Positions 51,211 through 61,126 of a stretch of 64,000 bases of DNA are shown piece after piece. A model generated the notes under the pieces. The model had not been told where the DNA came from. It saw only the letters and a list, made by a program, of their open reading frames with translations, and ran no database searches. Every line of letters starts with the position of its first letter. The first letter of the stretch is position 1. This stretch comes from Stenotrophomonas sp. SY1 (lineage in GTDB: Bacteria > Pseudomonadota > Gammaproteobacteria > Xanthomonadales > Xanthomonadaceae), in assembly GCF_021202945.1 (NCBI RefSeq), contig NZ_JAJOYR010000001.1:1779543-1843542 (forward strand), written 5' to 3'. Made by a program: the position numbers and the translations under genes.

Positions 51211-51630
51211 ATGAACACATTCATGCTTTCCCTGCGCCGGCTTCGGCTTGGCCTGCGACGTGCTTTCAGGCGCAGCAGCGGTGTGCAGATCGCCGCGCTG
51301 ATTGGCGTGTGGCTGGCGGCCGAGTGGCTGACGCGGCAGTTCGGCCTGCCGGTGCCGGCCGGCATCATCGGCCTGTTCGCATTGCTGCTGCTGTTCGGGC
51401 TGCGCTGGTTGTCGCCGCATTCCTTCGCGCGCGGTGCGCGCTGGCTGCTGGCCGAGATGCTGTTGTTCTTCGTCCCGGCGGCGATGATCCTGCTCGACAA
51501 CCGCCAGATGTTCGGTTGGCTGGGCATCAAGCTGCTGCTGGTGGTGATCGGCGGCACCTTGCTGGTGATGACCAGCACCGCAGTGACGGTGGAGCTGCTG
51601 TACCGCAGGAGCCTGCGCCATGAACGTTGA
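51211..51630 (+). CDS. cidA: CidA/LrgA-family holin-like protein
   Basis: This 139-residue membrane protein has four helices and the family segments GLPVPAGIIGLFALLLLF and LLAEMLLFFVPAAMILLDN. The holin-like CidA/LrgA proteins act with CidB/LrgB in cell death, autolysis or metabolite (pyruvate/acetate) export. ATG 51211 follows AGGAAG. The basic N-terminal 25 residues precede the first helix. Overlaps cidB by 11 bases. Confidence 0.9.
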   Translation: MNTFMLSLRRLRLGLRRAFRRSSGVQIAALIGVWLAAEWLTRQFGLPVPAGIIGLFALLLLFGLRWLSPHSFARGARWLLAEMLLFFVPAAMILLDNRQMFGWLGIKLLLVVIGGTLLVMTSTAVTVELLYRRSLRHER

Positions 51631-52333
51631 TGCCTTGATCCACCATCCGGCGCAGTTGTTGTGGCCACTGTTCTGGGCGGTGGTGACGGTGACGGCGTAT
51701 GTGCTGGCGAAGGCGTTCTACCAGCGGGTGCGCAGCCCATGGGCGACGCCATTGATCACCGCGCCGTTGACGTTGCTGGGCCTGGCCTTGCTGCTGCACG
51801 CGAACTACCACGACTACCTGCGCGGCACCCATTGGTTGATGGCGATGCTGGGGCCGGCAACGGTGGCCTTCGCGGTGCCGATCCATCAACAGCGCCAACT
51901 GATCGCGCGGCACTGGAAGGTGCTGGGCGCCGGGGTGCTGGTGGGCAGTGGTACGGCCATCATCGCGGCCTGGCTGATGGCCACTGCGTTGCACCTTTCG
52001 CCGGAGTTGCGCTTGAGCCTGGCACCGCGTTCGTTGACGACACCGTTCGCGATGGATGTGTCCGGTCGCATCGGTGGTGTTCCGGGGCTGACGGCGGTGT
52101 TCGTCATCATCACCGGCATCTGCGGTTCGCTGTTCGGGCAGATCCTGCTGAAGCTGCTGCCAGTGCGCAGTGCGATGGCTCGCGGTGCATTGTTCGGCAT
52201 GGGCGCGCACGGCATGGGCGTGGCCAAGGCGCGCGAGCTGGGCGAAAGCGAAGGTGCGATCGCCGGCCTGGTGATGGTGATGGCGGGGCTGTTGAACGTG
52301 GCAGCAGCGCCGTTGCTGGCGCTGCTGCTGTAA
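51620..52333 (+). CDS. cidB: CidB/LrgB-family membrane protein
   Basis: The 237-residue integral protein of the LrgB family has about seven helices and the conserved segments RSLTTPFAMDVSGRIGGVPGLTAVFV (about 136-161) and ALFGMGAHGMGVAKARELG. It is translationally coupled to the preceding cidA-like gene and converges on the EamA gene with only 3 bases between stops. Confidence 0.92.
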   Translation: MNVDALIHHPAQLLWPLFWAVVTVTAYVLAKAFYQRVRSPWATPLITAPLTLLGLALLLHANYHDYLRGTHWLMAMLGPATVAFAVPIHQQRQLIARHWKVLGAGVLVGSGTAIIAAWLMATALHLSPELRLSLAPRSLTTPFAMDVSGRIGGVPGLTAVFVIITGICGSLFGQILLKLLPVRSAMARGALFGMGAHGMGVAKARELGESEGAIAGLVMVMAGLLNVAAAPLLALLL

Positions 52334-52336
52334 CGC

Positions 52337-53266
52337 CTACTCGGTGGGCTTGGCGGTTGCGCTGGGTGAAAGCGTGGCGGCCTTGCGCGCCAGCACCGCT
52401 TCGCGATGGGCGATGTAGGCGTTGGAACCGAGGATGATCAGTGCGCCGAGCACCGTCCAGCCGTCCAGCACTTCGCCAAACAGCAACCAGCCCAGGGTCA
52501 CCACCAGCGGCAACTGGGTGAAGCTGATCGGGGTCAGTGCCGAGACTTCGCCCAGCTTCAGGGCGCGGGTCCAGAACAACTGGCCGATGGTGCCCAGCAC
52601 GCCGGTGGCCACCAGCCACAGCCAGCCGATGGGCGAAGGCCACACCCACACGAACAGTGCCGGAACCAGCGACAGCGGCACCCAGAACACGTAGGTGTAA
52701 AACACCACCGTGTCCGGGCCGTCGACGCGGGTGAGCTGTTTGATCTGGATGGCGACCAGGGCGCTGAGCAGTGCTGCTGCCACCGCGATCAGGCTGCCGG
52801 CCTGGAAGCCTTCCACGCCCGGGCGCACGATCACCAGCACGCCGATGAAACCGGCAATCACTGCCGCCCAGCGACGGATGCGTACCTTCTCGCCCAGCCA
52901 CAACACCGCCGCGATGGTCACGAACAGCGGCGTGGAATACGACAGCGAGATGGCCTGCGACAACGGCAGATGGCCGATGGCCCAGAAGCCGCACAACATC
53001 GAGGCCAGGCCGATCGCACTGCGCAGGAAGTAACGCGGCAACTGCTGCGTGCGCAGTGAGCCGTGGCCGGGGCGCAGCAGGAACGGCAGCAGCGCCAGCA
53101 GGCCGAACGCATTGCGGAAGAACGCCACTTCCTGGGTTGGCACATGGCCGGTGGCGTAGCGGATGGCGATGGCCATCAGGCCGAACGCCATCGCACTGGC
53201 GAACATCAGCAGCGCGGCGCGCAACGACGCCGGCGTGCGGGTGGTTGCGAGGGCGGTGTTCACCAT
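52337..53266 (-). CDS. EamA-family (DMT superfamily) transporter
   Basis: The 309-residue protein has ten predicted helices as two EamA repeats (about 15-145 and 165-295), with [16 protein letters not shown] and [19 protein letters not shown] in the first repeat. Family members export amino acids or metabolites; the substrate is unknown. Its start overlaps the murB stop by 7 bases, making it the last gene of a leftward operon. Confidence 0.9.
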   Translation of the reverse strand: MVNTALATTRTPASLRAALLMFASAMAFGLMAIAIRYATGHVPTQEVAFFRNAFGLLALLPFLLRPGHGSLRTQQLPRYFLRSAIGLASMLCGFWAIGHLPLSQAISLSYSTPLFVTIAAVLWLGEKVRIRRWAAVIAGFIGVLVIVRPGVEGFQAGSLIAVAAALLSALVAIQIKQLTRVDGPDTVVFYTYVFWVPLSLVPALFVWVWPSPIGWLWLVATGVLGTIGQLFWTRALKLGEVSALTPISFTQLPLVVTLGWLLFGEVLDGWTVLGALIILGSNAYIAHREAVLARKAATLSPSATAKPTE

Positions 53267-54306
53267 TGCGCGCCGATCAGCCGTGGCTCCGGCTCGATGG
53301 GCACGCCGAAGGTTTCCAGCACCGAGGCCGAGACACGACGTGCAAACGCCAGCAGTTCAGCGCCGCTGGCCGAGCCGTGATTGACCAGCACCAGCGCGTG
53401 GTTGGGAGAAATGCCGGCGTCGCCGTCACGTTGCCCCTTCCAGCCGCAGGCTTCGATCATCCAAGCTGCGGAGATCTTGCGGTTGCTCTCGTCGTTGCCG
53501 GGGAACACCGGCAGCGCCGGATAGTGCTGCAACAGCACGTCCACCTGTTCGACCGGCAGCACCGGGTTCTTGAAGAAGCTGCCGGCGTTGCCCAGCACAT
53601 CCGGGTCGGGCAGCTTGCGACGGCGGATGGCGATGACCGCGTTGGCGACGTCGGTGGCGACGGGCAGTTCGATGCCCATGGCCTTGAGTTCATCGCTGAT
53701 GCCGGCGTAACCCAGGCGCAATTCGTGCAGCAGCGGCAGGCGGAACTCGACGGCGGTGATCAGGTAACGATCGGGCTCCTGCTTGAACACACTGTCGCGG
53801 TAAGCAAACTGGCAGGCCTCCTGGTCCAGCCGGACCCAGAGCTGCTCGCGGGTGTCCCAGGCTTCGACGGCCTGGATGAAATCGCCGACCTGCGCGCCAT
53901 AGGCGCCGATGTTCTGGATCGGCGCCGCACCGACCGTGCCGGGAATCAGCGCCAGGTTCTCCAGCCCGGACAAGCCTTCGGCCAGTGACCACATCACCAG
54001 CCCATGCCAGTTCGCACCGGCACCGGCGCGGACGATGGCGTGGTCGGCGCGGTGCTCGAGGATGCGGACATCGTTGTTGTCGAAGGTCAGTACGGTGCCT
54101 TCCGGGTCACCGGCGAGCAGCACATTGCTGCCGCTGCCGAGCACCAGCAGCGGGCCACTGCCGACGATGGTGGCCAGCACTTCGGGCAGCGCGGCTACGT
54201 CGGTTACGCGCAGCAGGCGCGCGGCGTTGGCGGCGACATGGAAGGTGTTGAGCGAATGCAGCGAAGCGTGTTCGACCAGCGACCACGGAGCAATTACGTC
54301 GGTCAT
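53260..54306 (-). CDS. murB: UDP-N-acetylenolpyruvoylglucosamine reductase
   Basis: The 348-residue flavoenzyme reduces UDP-GlcNAc-enolpyruvate to UDP-MurNAc in peptidoglycan synthesis. It has the FAD-binding segments [13 protein letters not shown] and [27 protein letters not shown] (about 110-136) and the C-terminal [12 protein letters not shown] and [12 protein letters not shown] of type I MurB. ATG 54306 overlaps the pyrD stop as ATGA, which fixes the start. Confidence 0.97.
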   Translation of the reverse strand: MTDVIAPWSLVEHASLHSLNTFHVAANAARLLRVTDVAALPEVLATIVGSGPLLVLGSGSNVLLAGDPEGTVLTFDNNDVRILEHRADHAIVRAGAGANWHGLVMWSLAEGLSGLENLALIPGTVGAAPIQNIGAYGAQVGDFIQAVEAWDTREQLWVRLDQEACQFAYRDSVFKQEPDRYLITAVEFRLPLLHELRLGYAGISDELKAMGIELPVATDVANAVIAIRRRKLPDPDVLGNAGSFFKNPVLPVEQVDVLLQHYPALPVFPGNDESNRKISAAWMIEACGWKGQRDGDAGISPNHALVLVNHGSASGAELLAFARRVSASVLETFGVPIEPEPRLIGAQW

Positions 54307-55358
54307 AGTGGTGCGACGGCGCCTCCCGAGGGAGATTCGCGACGGCGGCGGATGGCATCGACGCATTCGCCGATCAGCGCCGGGCCACGGAAGATCAGGC
54401 CGCTGTAGCACTGCACCAGCGAAGCACCCGCAGCCATCTTGGCGACCGCATCAGCACCGGAGCTGATGCCGCCTACGCCGATCAGCGGGACCGACTCCGG
54501 CAGGCGCGCGCGCAAGCGGCGCAGCACCAGCGTGGACTGACCCAGCAGCGGTGCGCCGGACAGACCACCAGCTTCCTTGGCCAGTGGATCACCTTCCACC
54601 GCCGGACGACCGATGGTGGTGTTGGTGGCGATGACGCCATCCACGCCCAGCTCGCCCAGCACGCGTGCGGCGGCATCGATGTCACGGTCGTTCAAGTCGG
54701 GAGCGACCTTGACCAGCATCGGCACGCGGCGGCCGTGCTGCGTGGCCAACCGTTCCTGCGCATCGCGCAGCCCGGTCACCAGGCGTCGCAGCGCCTGTTC
54801 TTCCTGCAGCTCACGCAGGCCGGCGGTGTTGGGCGAGGAGATGTTGACGGTGATGTAGTCGGCCAGCGGATAGACCTTTTCCATGCAGATCAGGTAATCG
54901 GACAGCGCCTCTTCGTTGGGCGTGTCCTTGTTCTTGCCGATGTTGATGCCCAGCGGACCGGGCCGGTTGCGCACGCGTTCGACGTTGTTCACCAGCACAT
55001 CCACGCCGAGGTTGTTGAAGCCCATGCGGTTGATGATGGCGCCGTGCTGCGGCAGGCGGAACAGGCGCGGCTTGGGATTGCCGGCCTGCGGTTTCGGAGT
55101 GATGGTGCCGATTTCAACGAAACCGAAGCCCAGTGCGAACAGGGCTTCGATGTGCTCGCCATTCTTGTCCAGGCCGGCAGCGAGCCCGACCGGGTTGGGG
55201 AAATTCAGGCCGAACGCGCTGGTTGGCAGCGGTTTGGCACGGCTGGCAACCAGCGGGCTGGTGCCGGTGCGCCATGCAAGGTCCAGCGCGGACAGCGCAA
55301 GACCGTGGGCGCGCTCGGCATCGAGGGTGAACAGGAACGGGCGGGTGATCGAATACAT
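54303..55358 (-). CDS. pyrD: Dihydroorotate dehydrogenase (quinone)
   Basis: This 351-residue class 2 enzyme at the inner membrane couples pyrimidine synthesis to quinone. The short N-terminal amphipathic region precedes the barrel, and family segments include [40 protein letters not shown] (with the catalytic Ser) and KVAPDLND. It starts 4 bases after the methyltransferase stop and overlaps murB. Confidence 0.97.
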   Translation of the reverse strand: MYSITRPFLFTLDAERAHGLALSALDLAWRTGTSPLVASRAKPLPTSAFGLNFPNPVGLAAGLDKNGEHIEALFALGFGFVEIGTITPKPQAGNPKPRLFRLPQHGAIINRMGFNNLGVDVLVNNVERVRNRPGPLGINIGKNKDTPNEEALSDYLICMEKVYPLADYITVNISSPNTAGLRELQEEQALRRLVTGLRDAQERLATQHGRRVPMLVKVAPDLNDRDIDAAARVLGELGVDGVIATNTTIGRPAVEGDPLAKEAGGLSGAPLLGQSTLVLRRLRARLPESVPLIGVGGISSGADAVAKMAAGASLVQCYSGLIFRGPALIGECVDAIRRRRESPSGGAVAPL

Positions 55359-55362
55359 AAGC

Positions 55363-56133
55363 TCAATTCAACGTGCCGACAAAGGCGCGGGTCTGGTACT
55401 CAAAAGCGACGTGACCGTCGACGGCGTGGGTTGCAAACAGGTGTTCCAGCGCCTGCAGCATGGCTGCGTGGCGGGGGTGGCCAGCCTGCGGCGCATAGGA
55501 AGAGGACAGCAGCCGGCCGCGCAGGCCGTCGTAATCCAGGTGCTGCACATTGGGGAAACCGGCGATGCCGCGCAGGCCGGTGCCGAACCACTCGCGCATC
55601 TGCTCGTCGGTCTGGTAGCGCTCGGCCACCTGCGTGTAATCGGTGCCGAACTCCAGCAGCAATTGCTCGTAGCCGGTCAGGAACGGCGAGGTGTCGAGCA
55701 GGCGCGAGTTCCAGAACACCAGCGCAAGGCCGCCGGGCTGCAGGATGCGTTTCCATTCGTGGCGCACCGCTTCGGTATCAAACCAATGGAAGGCCTGCGC
55801 CGCAGCAACTACGCCGACACTCCCATCGGCCAGCGTGGTGGCCTCGGCCGTGCCATCGACAACCTGCAGTTGCGGGTAGTCCGGGGCCAGCCATTGCTCG
55901 GCCGCCTGGCGCATGGCGGCATTGGGTTCGACCGCGATCACCGGGTGACCGGCGGCCAGGAACAACCGGGTGGAAATGCCCGTGCCGGCACCGATATCGG
56001 CGATGCGCGTTTGCGCTGCGACACCGATGTCGGCATGCAGCCAGTCCAGCAGCGCCGGCGGGTAGCCCGGGCGATAGCGCACGTAGTCGGCTACGCGGCT
56101 GCTGAAACGTTCGGTTGCGTCGCTGCGGCTCAT
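55363..56133 (-). CDS. Class I SAM-dependent methyltransferase
   Basis: The 256-residue protein starts with [20 protein letters not shown], common in a small-molecule methyltransferase group, followed by SAM motif [17 protein letters not shown] (about 43-58), the acidic EPN after strand 2 and the QAFHWFD segment. Substrate unknown. ATG 56133 has a GAGGTG ribosome site. It is the second gene of the leftward operon leading to pyrD and murB. Confidence 0.9.
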   Translation of the reverse strand: MSRSDATERFSSRVADYVRYRPGYPPALLDWLHADIGVAAQTRIADIGAGTGISTRLFLAAGHPVIAVEPNAAMRQAAEQWLAPDYPQLQVVDGTAEATTLADGSVGVVAAAQAFHWFDTEAVRHEWKRILQPGGLALVFWNSRLLDTSPFLTGYEQLLLEFGTDYTQVAERYQTDEQMREWFGTGLRGIAGFPNVQHLDYDGLRGRLLSSSYAPQAGHPRHAAMLQALEHLFATHAVDGHVAFEYQTRAFVGTLN

Positions 56134-56140
56134 GGGCACC

Positions 56141-56437
56141 TCACGAATGCAGGGCGGAGAACCAGGCCAGTCCACCGAAGAACAGGATGAAAACCAGTAT
56201 CGCGATGACGGACAGGATGGCCAGCGCCACGCTGATCCAGCCCAGTATTAATCCGGCTACGGCCAGTCCATCGCCGTCCAGCTGACCATCGCTGCGGCGG
56301 ATTTCAGCACGGGCCAGGTGGCCGAAGATGATCGCGCCGATGCTGCCGAGGAACGGCAGCAGGGTCCAACCGAGAATGCCTGCAATCAGACTGATGACCG
56401 CGTAGGTGCTGGTCTGTCGGGGTGCGGGGATGTTCAT
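56141..56437 (-). CDS. DUF4190 domain-containing small membrane protein
   Basis: The 98-residue protein has two to three hydrophobic helices. The N-terminal TYAVISLIAGILGW and GSIGAIIFGHLARAEIRRS segments with VAGLILGWISVAL define the DUF4190 family. No known role. ATG 56437 follows GGAGG. First gene of the leftward operon; 7 bases before the methyltransferase. Confidence 0.9.
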   Translation of the reverse strand: MNIPAPRQTSTYAVISLIAGILGWTLLPFLGSIGAIIFGHLARAEIRRSDGQLDGDGLAVAGLILGWISVALAILSVIAILVFILFFGGLAWFSALHS

Positions 56438-56465
56438 GGGCAGAACCTCCGTTTCGGGTGGCAAG

Positions 56466-56527
56466 CCCCTCTCCCATTCGTGGGAGAGGGGTTGGGATGA
56501 GGGCAGCTCCCGCCATGAGCGGGAGCT
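56466..56527. repeat. REP-like palindromic repeat
   Basis: CCCCTCTCCCA (56466-56476) pairs with TGGGAGAGGGG (56481-56491), continuing into TTGGGATGAGGGC, a close relative of the arms at 24954-25062. A second, unrelated hairpin AGCTCCCGC/GCGGGAGCT (56505-56513 with 56519-56527) follows. It lies between the amaB stop and the DUF4190 start and may act as a 3' end stabiliser. Confidence 0.7.
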
Positions 56528-56532
56528 GATGC

Positions 56533-58065
56533 TCACAGGTCGAACTTGATGCCTTGGGCCAGCGGCAGCGAATCGGAGTAGTTGATGGTGTTGGTCTGGC
56601 GGCGCATGTAGACCTTCCATGCATCCGAACCGGACTCACGGCCACCGCCGGTGTCCTTCTCGCCACCGAACGCGCCACCGATCTCGGCGCCGGAGGTGCC
56701 GATGTTGATGTTGGCGATACCGCAGTCGCTGCCGGCAGCGGACAGGAACTTCTCGGCGGTCTTCAGGTTGGTGGTGAAGATGGACGAGGACAGGCCTTGC
56801 GGCACGCCGTTCTGCATGTCGATGGCTTCGTCCAGGGTGCTGTACTTCATCACGTACAGAATCGGGGCGAAGGTCTCGTGCTGGACGATTTCGTCGCTGT
56901 TCTTCAGGCCGGTAACAATCGCCGGCAGCACGAAGTTGCCCGCGCGGTCGATCGCGGTGCCGCCGGTTTCAACAGTGCCGCCGGCAGCCTTGGCCTTCTC
57001 GATCGAGGCCAGGAACTGCTGCACGGCTTCCGGGCTGTTCAGCGGGCCCATCAGGTTGGCGGCGTCGGTCGGGTCGCCGATCTTGCCTTCGACCTGCTTG
57101 TACGCCTTGACCAGCGTGGCCAGCACGTTGTCGTAGATGGATTCATGCACGATCAGGCGGCGCGTGGTGGTGCAGCGCTGGCCGGCAGTGCCGACGGCGC
57201 CGAACACGATGCCCGGCACGGCCAGCTTCTGGTCGGCGGTCTCGTCCATGATGATGGCGTTGTTGCCGCCCAGTTCCAGCAGGCAGCGGCCCAGGCGCTG
57301 GGCGACCTTCTGGTTGACGGTGCGGCCGACCTGGGTGGAGCCGGTGAAGGAGATCAGCGGCACGCGACGGTCGTCGACCATCTTTTCCGACAGCGCGGTG
57401 CCGGCGTCGTTGATCAGGAAGAAGATGTCCGGGAAGCCGCCGGCCTTGAGCGCGTCATTGCAGATCTTCATCGTGGCAATGGCGGTCAGCGGAGTCTTGT
57501 TGGACGGCTTCCAGATGCACACGTCGCCGCAGATGGCAGCCAGGAACGCGTTCCAGCTCCACACCGCGACCGGGAAGTTGAAGGCCGAGATGATGCCGAC
57601 CAGGCCCAGCGGGTGGTACTGCTCGTACATGCGGTGGCCGGGGCGCTCGGAGTGCATGGTGTAGCCGTACAGCATGCGGCTCTGGCCCAATGCGAAGTCG
57701 GCGATGTCGATCATCTCCTGCACTTCGCCGTCGCCTTCCGGCTTGGACTTGCCCATTTCCAGCGCGACCAGTGAACCCAGCGCGTCCTTGTGGGCGCGCA
57801 GCGCCTCACCGCACAGGCGCACAGCCTCGCCACGGCGCGGGGCCGGGGTGGTGCGCCACACCTTGTAGGACTCCTGGGCACGGGCGATCACGGTTTCGTA
57901 ATCGGCCTCGGTGGTGGCCTGGACTTCTGCGATCACCTCACCGGTGGTCGGATTCTGCGGCTTGAGAACGCCTGCGCCGGTGGCGCTGGACCACTCCCCG
58001 TTACCCAGATAGGTGCCAGCGTTGGTGGCATCCAGTGCCAAGGCCTTGAGCAGCTTGGAAGACAT
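56533..58065 (-). CDS. amaB: ALDH7-type semialdehyde dehydrogenase (L-piperidine-6-carboxylate dehydrogenase)
   Basis: The 510-residue NAD-dependent aldehyde dehydrogenase resembles antiquitin. Catalytic residues are visible: N163 ([12 protein letters not shown]), E264 (LLELGGNN) and C298 ([10 protein letters not shown]). In this family the enzyme oxidises alpha-aminoadipic semialdehyde in lysine breakdown. ATG 58065 follows CAGGAG. It is transcribed alone to the left. The substrate is inferred from subfamily resemblance. Confidence 0.88.
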   Translation of the reverse strand: MSSKLLKALALDATNAGTYLGNGEWSSATGAGVLKPQNPTTGEVIAEVQATTEADYETVIARAQESYKVWRTTPAPRRGEAVRLCGEALRAHKDALGSLVALEMGKSKPEGDGEVQEMIDIADFALGQSRMLYGYTMHSERPGHRMYEQYHPLGLVGIISAFNFPVAVWSWNAFLAAICGDVCIWKPSNKTPLTAIATMKICNDALKAGGFPDIFFLINDAGTALSEKMVDDRRVPLISFTGSTQVGRTVNQKVAQRLGRCLLELGGNNAIIMDETADQKLAVPGIVFGAVGTAGQRCTTTRRLIVHESIYDNVLATLVKAYKQVEGKIGDPTDAANLMGPLNSPEAVQQFLASIEKAKAAGGTVETGGTAIDRAGNFVLPAIVTGLKNSDEIVQHETFAPILYVMKYSTLDEAIDMQNGVPQGLSSSIFTTNLKTAEKFLSAAGSDCGIANINIGTSGAEIGGAFGGEKDTGGGRESGSDAWKVYMRRQTNTINYSDSLPLAQGIKFDL

Positions 58066-58196
58066 GCAAACTCCTGTTTCGTTACGAATTTTGGCCCGCC
58101 GCGGGCGTGGGGGGAGCAGGGGCGGAGCCGTAAATGGTAACAGAGGGCAGGGTGCGGCCTTGGCCCAGGGAATGGGGGTTGGTCCAAGCCGGTCTG

Positions 58197-58240
58197 TCGG
58201 CGCCCTGATTGGCGGCCCGGGCCGCCAATCAGGGCGCCGA
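58197..58240. repeat. Perfect 44-bp palindrome
   Basis: Bases 58197-58218 are the exact reverse complement of 58219-58240, with no spacer, centred on a GGCCCGGGCC core. It lies about 130 bases upstream of the amaB start and just past the end of the galE-like fragment. There is no T-tract. It could extrude as a cruciform or act as a bidirectional transcription barrier. Confidence 0.85.
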
Positions 58241-58268
58241 GGCCTGTTCAGCGTCCCGGGAGGCCGGA

Positions 58269-58382
58269 CTACTCCGCCGCCGACCAATCCGGCTGGTTCC
58301 GATGCCAATCCCATGCGCTTTGAATGATCGGCGCAAGTTCAGTCCAGCGCGGTTGCCAACCGGTTCGCAGGCCAGCGGCCGA
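58269..58382 (-). pseudogene. Probable galE-like C-terminal fragment
   Basis: The last 35 or so residues of a leftward frame ([20 protein letters not shown], then DWHRNQPD) resemble the C terminus of UDP-glucose 4-epimerase, which ends in a similar GW-P-x-x-L and AWxWH pattern. No epimerase N-terminal Rossmann motif or catalytic YxxxK is found further up in any frame. Its place next to a polysaccharide cluster fits. Support is limited to this short resemblance. Confidence 0.4.
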
Positions 58383-58962
58383 CACGGAAATGCGTCGTGG
58401 CATCGAACTTTCGTCCACGGACATGTTTTCGACGAACCGGGGACCGGTGGTTGGACATGGATGAACCACTCCAGCGCGGCCTGGTGATGTCCGGTGAGCG
58501 GACTGTCCAGTACCTGCAGGCGATGACCAGGTTCGGCACGCCATTGCACCAGATGGATGCCGATGCAGTCGCCAGCAGCGGAAGGGACGTTTCTGCGAAG
58601 TGCTGAAGGTACGCGTGAGTGCCGCTGATGCGGGTTGGAAAGCGCCGAAAAAAGGGCTGGCGCGGAACCGAATACTGGCGGCGATGGCCACGTTCGTTCG
58701 TGTATTTAGGACGTGACCTATGCGGATGCATCGGCCCTGCCTGAAATTGGTGCCCGAATACTGGTATGCACTGAAAGTAGTTGTTTGAATGCTGCCCGGT
58801 TGCGCAGCGGAACTTCTTTCTGCGCTTTGATTTTCCCTGCTCGCGCTGTCAATGGATGTGCCCAGGATTGATGCGCGATGGCGTCAGCACGGTTGGACAT
58901 GGCTCCGGTCGGGAAGTGGCGGTTTCTGTGGCATCGCCGCAGTTCTGAAGGAGAGGTTGCAA
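58383..58962. other. Non-coding stretch before the polysaccharide locus (580 bases)
   Basis: No frame here resembles a known protein. The part from about 58700 onward is lower in GC than its neighbours and should carry the promoter of the priming transferase; I see no JUMPstart/ops element. AAGGAGAGG at 58948-58956 is the ribosome site of the next gene. Confidence 0.5.
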
Positions 58963-60414
58963 ATGCTGCAGGATGCGATGGGCAACGTTCCCGTCAGGCG
59001 GAAAGATACGCGCGTTCGCATTGAAAGGCGTGTCGCGCTGGACCTCTGGCTTCGTATCGCCGATTCGGTCGCCGTGCCTTTGGTTGCGGTCGCAGTGCAT
59101 CTTTTCCTGAATGGAGTACAGCTGCCCAGTCCGCTGGTGCGGATGGCTTTCGGTGCCCTGTTGTTGAGCGTGGTCGTATGTTTCACCGTCGTTCCCGTGT
59201 ATCGGTGCTGGTGGCTTCGTGGCGCCATTGCCGATCTTGGCTGTCTGCTGCTGGCGTGGACCGCCGCCTTCGGTGCCTTTGCGATGTTTCTGCTGCTGGC
59301 GCACATGCGCGACTCCCTGGCGGGCGCGTGGTTGCTCGGTTGGTATGTGATGGGTCTGCTGGTGATGCTCGCTGTCAGGCTGCTCGTTCGGATACAGCTG
59401 CATCGGCTGCGATCACGAGGTTTGTACTGCGAACGAGTGCTGTTGATCGGCCTGCGTGCACCAGCCTTGAAACTGCATCGCCTGCTGGGCGGAAGGCCGG
59501 AGATCGGCAAGCGCGTGGTGGGCTACTTCGCCGCTGGAGAAGACATCGTCGTGCGTGAAGGTGCCGCTCCGATCCGACTCGGCACGTTGCTTGATCTGTC
59601 GTCATATCTGCAGGAGCACCAAGGCGAGTTCGACCAGGTGTGGGTGTCCCTGCCGTTGGGTGAAGGTGTCGCGATCAAGGATGTGCTGAAGGACATCGAG
59701 GGCTTCCCGGTACCGGTGCGGGTGATTCCCGACACCAGTGGCCTGGGCATGCTCAACCCCGGGGTGTACCTGACAGGCAATGTGCCGATGATAGGTATAC
59801 GACAGGGGCTGGCCCAGCCGGACTATCGGCTGATAAAGCGCGCGCTGGACCTGCTGGTCGCGAGCATCGCGCTGTTGGGCCTGGCTCCGGTTCTGGTCAT
59901 GCTGGCGTTGGGAGTGAAACTCAGTTCGCCTGGACCGGTCCTGTTCCGGCAGCGCCGACATGGGCTGGGTGGACGGGAATTCTGGATGCTCAAGTTCCGC
60001 TCCATGCGTGTGCACCAAGAGGCATTGGGCACGTTGACGCAGGCCAGCCTGCACGATCCACGCATCACCCGTTTCGGCGCTTTCATGCGACGGACCAGCC
60101 TGGATGAACTACCGCAGTTTCTGAACGTTCTCGTCGGCAACATGTCCGTGGTCGGCCCCAGGCCCCACGCGGTTCAGCACAACAATCATTTTCAGCGGTT
60201 GATACAACGCTATATGCATCGTCACTACGTGAAACCCGGCATCACCGGCTGGGCACAGGTCCATGGATTGAGGGGGGAGACCCCGGATCTCCGTTCAATG
60301 CGTAAGCGGGTGCAGTACGACATCGATTACATCCGCAGGTGGAGCCCGATCCTCGATCTTCGGATCATCGCTTTGACTGCAGTAAAAGTGCTGGGTCAGA
60401 GGATGGCGTACTGA
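58963..60414 (+). CDS. Undecaprenyl-phosphate sugar-1-phosphate transferase (GumD/WcaJ-like)
   Basis: The 483-residue membrane enzyme starts polysaccharide assembly by loading a hexose-1-phosphate onto undecaprenyl phosphate. Four N-terminal helices and a CoA-binding-like central domain (about 150-270) precede the bacterial sugar transferase domain (about 286-480) with SSPGPVLFRQRRHGLGGREF, LKFRSM, SLDELPQFLNVLVGNMSVVG, GPRPHAV and KPGITGWAQV. ATG 58963 is preferred to earlier in-frame starts because of its ribosome site. It resembles GumD of Xanthomonas, which uses glucose; the sugar here is inferred. Confidence 0.92.
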   Translation: MLQDAMGNVPVRRKDTRVRIERRVALDLWLRIADSVAVPLVAVAVHLFLNGVQLPSPLVRMAFGALLLSVVVCFTVVPVYRCWWLRGAIADLGCLLLAWTAAFGAFAMFLLLAHMRDSLAGAWLLGWYVMGLLVMLAVRLLVRIQLHRLRSRGLYCERVLLIGLRAPALKLHRLLGGRPEIGKRVVGYFAAGEDIVVREGAAPIRLGTLLDLSSYLQEHQGEFDQVWVSLPLGEGVAIKDVLKDIEGFPVPVRVIPDTSGLGMLNPGVYLTGNVPMIGIRQGLAQPDYRLIKRALDLLVASIALLGLAPVLVMLALGVKLSSPGPVLFRQRRHGLGGREFWMLKFRSMRVHQEALGTLTQASLHDPRITRFGAFMRRTSLDELPQFLNVLVGNMSVVGPRPHAVQHNNHFQRLIQRYMHRHYVKPGITGWAQVHGLRGETPDLRSMRKRVQYDIDYIRRWSPILDLRIIALTAVKVLGQRMAY

Positions 60415-60573
60415 TGCGCGGCTACAGAATCGCCGAGGAGAGGGACTCCTTTGTCCAGACGAAAATTGCGTGGCGCGTTGCCGTTGAGAGGGGCGCAGGT
60501 GCAAGCCGATGCTGGGTTGGTGCCTGGTTGAAGCACAGCACATGCCCAGCAGCATGAAATCTGCGGCGCGGAG

Positions 60574-61014
60574 ATGACCTTGTTCCGGAACGTGCTGGTT
60601 GTCTGTGCCGGAAACATCTGTCGCAGTCCTGCTGCCGCAGCGATGTTTCGTCATGCACTGCATGGGAAGCACGTGCAGGTTGCCTCAGCCGGCCTTGCGG
60701 CAGTCGTGGGGCGAAGCATGGACACGAATGCCCAGTCGCTGTTGTCCAAATCCGGGCTTGACGGCAGCGATCATCGAGCACGTCAGCTCGACGCGAGGAT
60801 GCTGCACGGTGCAGAACTGGTGCTGGTGATGGAGCGAGTCCACCTGCATCACCTGGCTCGGGTTGCGCCGCAGGCGTCTGGCAAGGCGTTCCTGCTGGGG
60901 AAGTGGCAAGGCGATAGAGAAATCCCTGACCCGCATCGGCAGCCCCCGCATGTATTTGAAGACGTGCATCGAATGATGTGTGAAGGGGTGCAGGGGTGGT
61001 TGAGTCATTTGTAA
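60574..61014 (+). CDS. wzb: Low-molecular-weight protein-tyrosine phosphatase (Wzb-like)
   Basis: The 146-residue phosphatase has the P-loop CAGNICRSPAAAAMF (C13 and R19 by position) and the acid loop EIPDPHRQPPHVFEDV, the Wzb/Etp type. It would dephosphorylate the tyrosine kinase encoded next. The 159 bases before it hold no recognisable gene. 112 bases separate it from the kinase. Confidence 0.92.
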   Translation: MTLFRNVLVVCAGNICRSPAAAAMFRHALHGKHVQVASAGLAAVVGRSMDTNAQSLLSKSGLDGSDHRARQLDARMLHGAELVLVMERVHLHHLARVAPQASGKAFLLGKWQGDREIPDPHRQPPHVFEDVHRMMCEGVQGWLSHL

Positions 61015-61126
61015 ATCCCACGGCGTCACCGGTGCTCTTGGTGGGCGCTACAACACGCCTCGGATCGGATGCGCCCACGGATGTTCGAGGCGCCGTTCCC
61101 CAACAGACACCCGGCAATTCAAGCTC

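Noticed and set aside
54735..56190. Long rightward frames opposite pyrD, the methyltransferase and DUF4190
   Set aside because: Low-complexity composition and no domains; the leftward genes with overlapping starts and stops are clearly real.
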